Shown: in pieces, positions 62,700-64,000 of the stretch | How the letters are laid out: each line of letters begins with the position of its first letter | How positions within the stretch are numbered: position 1 is the stretch's first letter | NCBI GenBank assembly: GCA_963678675.1 | Contig: OY783192.1 | Location: 20,698,674-20,762,673, forward strand | Length of the DNA stretch: 64,000 nucleotides | From: Xiphydria camelus | Lineage: Eukaryota > Arthropoda > Insecta > Hymenoptera > Xiphydriidae | Direction: 5' to 3' | Position numbers and translations under genes: made by a program | Notes under the pieces: generated by a model | Told to the model about the DNA's origin: nothing | Database searches by the model: none | The model's input: only the letters and a program-made list of their open reading frames with translations

Positions 62700-63605
62700 A
62701 TGTTACGTGTTAATTCATGTGTTGATTTAGAGAAACGATTTATTTCAAAGAAATACGTAATTCATAATGACTATACTATATTTCTTTTAGTTAAAGAAAA
62801 ACTGCGTTATCAAAAAGACGTTAGAGTTATTGACGGAAAGACGTTTCTTGTTGATTTGAAAGAATACCTATTTCTTTCGGGGAAAGACAAATATTCAATG
62901 AAGTCATTTCTTTCAAGTGAAAAATGCAGTCTTTTCAGATAAATAGTAAAATCATTGACTTGAAAGACGCGTTCTTCAAGTGGAATGAAGCAAATTATTA
63001 AAACGATTATTCTGCGTTCATTGGTTCTAACAATTGATGTGTTGATTTAAAGAAACAATTTGTTTCAAAGAAATACGTAATTCACAATGACTATACTATA
63101 CTTCTTTCAGTTAAAGAAAAACTGCGTTAGCATTAAAGACGTCAAAGTTATTGACGGAAAGATGTTTCTTGTTGATTTGAAAGAATATTTCTTTCGGGGA
63201 AATACAAATATTCGATGAAGTCATTTCTTTCACGTGAAAAATCTAGTGTTCCAGATAAATAGTAGAATCATTGACTTAAAGACGCGTTCTTCAAGTGGAA
63301 TGAAGCAAATTATTACAACGATTATTCTGCGTTCTTTGGTTCTAACAATTCATATATTGATTTAAAGAAACAATTTGTTTCAAAGAAATACGTAATTCAC
63401 AATGTGACTATACTATACTTCTTTCAGTTAAAGAAAAACTGCGTTAGCATATTGATGGAAAGATGGTTCTTGTTGATTTGAAAGAATATTTCTTTCGGGG
63501 AAAGAAAAAAATTCGATAAAGTCATTTCTTTCAAATGAAAAATGCAGTCTTTTCAAATAAATACTAATATCACTGACTTAAAGACGCGTTCTTTAAGTGG
63601 AAGAA
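62700..63605. repeat. Three tandem ~315-320-bp units
   Basis: Units start near AATTCATGTGTTGATTTA (62713), 63033 and 63348, with periods 320 and 315. Each includes GTTTCAAAGAAATACGTAATTCA, ACTGCGTTA and TGACTTRAAGACGCGTTCTT. The 80-codon ORF in unit 1 is not conserved in units 2 and 3, so it is not a gene. Confidence 0.9.
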
Positions 63606-63660
63606 TTGAAAACCAAAGAATTCGATTTCTTTGATCCAAAGAATTTTTTTTCTCTGTGTA

Positions 63661-64000
63661 TCTCCCTCATTGAATAAACTATTTAACGCGCGAAGCCTAA
63701 TACAAATTCCATAGCCATTCTCCTGCAAACGTAAAAGAAAATACTAATTCAGGATCATCGATACTATGTATCACATATTCAGAATAACTGGTCGATCTAT
63801 GAGCGAGAGATCTAATTATGACCGTTGTTTAGAGGTATTCAATCGCGCCACCGGTAAATACATTCTCCCTCCGGTTTGATAAGTGAATACAACCCAACAT
63901 GCACGTCGATCAATGTCGATATTCCATCCCCGTGAGTTTCTTCGTCAGCTACAACGAAGAACCGCGTTCGTGGGTGGTGCTCATGAAAATATTAGTCTGG
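63661..64000. other. Window end, no feature seen
   Basis: 340 bases of unremarkable sequence with no ORF or repeat I can support. Confidence 0.5.

Larger units (their letters stand above)
61718..63658. mobile_element. TA-flanked element with CACTGAGAAAAAAA termini (family C, copy 2)
   Basis: Ends read CACTGAGAAAAAAAATTCTT and, at the right, the complement AAGAATTTTTTTTCTCTGTG. TA lies on both sides (61716-61717, 63659-63660). Inside are a twofold 124-bp tandem repeat (about 61741-61980) and three copies of a repeat of about 318 bp (62700-63605). No transposase ORF is seen, so it is non-autonomous. Confidence 0.8.

Overview
The window looks like a transposon-rich intergenic or heterochromatic block of an insect nuclear genome. 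Chimeric layers of Polinton/Maverick, Helitron, Ty3/gypsy, piggyBac, R1-clade LINE and TA-flanked foldback elements, plus GT..AG introns, point to an arthropod. A hymenopteran such as an ant is my guess rather than a proof. I found no convincing single-copy host gene, no rRNA, no intact tRNA and nothing bacterial.

Layout. (1) 1-5627: a decayed Polinton/Maverick. It holds the tail of one gene, a collagen-like/fibre-like protein, a chromodomain integrase on + and a protein-primed-type DNA polymerase B on -, converging on a CA-rich spacer. (2) 5628-6600: degenerate tandem and G-rich repeats. (3) 6600-24838: one Helitron on the - strand, split by two nested LTR retrotransposons. The first is an old, heavily broken Ty3/gypsy-type element (8250-13746, CGAT target duplication, tRNA-Pro primer site), which itself contains a TA-flanked foldback MITE. 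The second is a young Ty3/gypsy element on - (15596-24830, near-identical 741/743-bp LTRs), inserted just after the Helitron start codon. Reading across both junctions the Helitron frame continues. (4) 25628-27131: two more long-inverted-repeat MITEs.

(5) 27614-46327 is the most interesting part. About 2.1-kb inverted repeats lie head to head about 18.7 kb apart and end in GTCCAG...CTGGAC flanked by TA. Between them is a + strand gene at 39052-43611. It encodes an N-terminal zinc-binding segment, a long unrecognised middle, a region with the Asp pattern of a FEN/XPG-like PIN nuclease and, after a 156-bp intron, a tesmin/TSO1-like CXC cysteine cluster. A possible promoter and 5'-UTR exon lie at 35599-35856. 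Each terminal repeat carries a tRNA-like Pol III promoter. The interior also hosts piggyBac fragments in inverted orientation and several foldback MITEs. This is the best candidate for an undescribed transposon superfamily.

(6) 46330-55430: satellite-like TTGGCAACATG repeats flanking an R1-clade non-LTR retrotransposon (47571-54372, - strand, ORF1 plus ORF2). It lies inside a (CCTA)n/(TAGG)n microsatellite, with poly(A) at its 3' end. (7) 55424-64000: a foldback element, a 151-bp MITE, a GT-repeat-associated small ORF, a 307-bp satellite, a 219-bp palindrome, a possible TATA promoter region and a TA-flanked element (61718-63658) built of internal 124-bp and about 318-bp tandem repeats.

The genes here serve the mobility of their own elements and do not form one pathway. 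Many are broken by stops or frameshifts. The gypsy pol ORF and the PIN/CXC gene are the least damaged.
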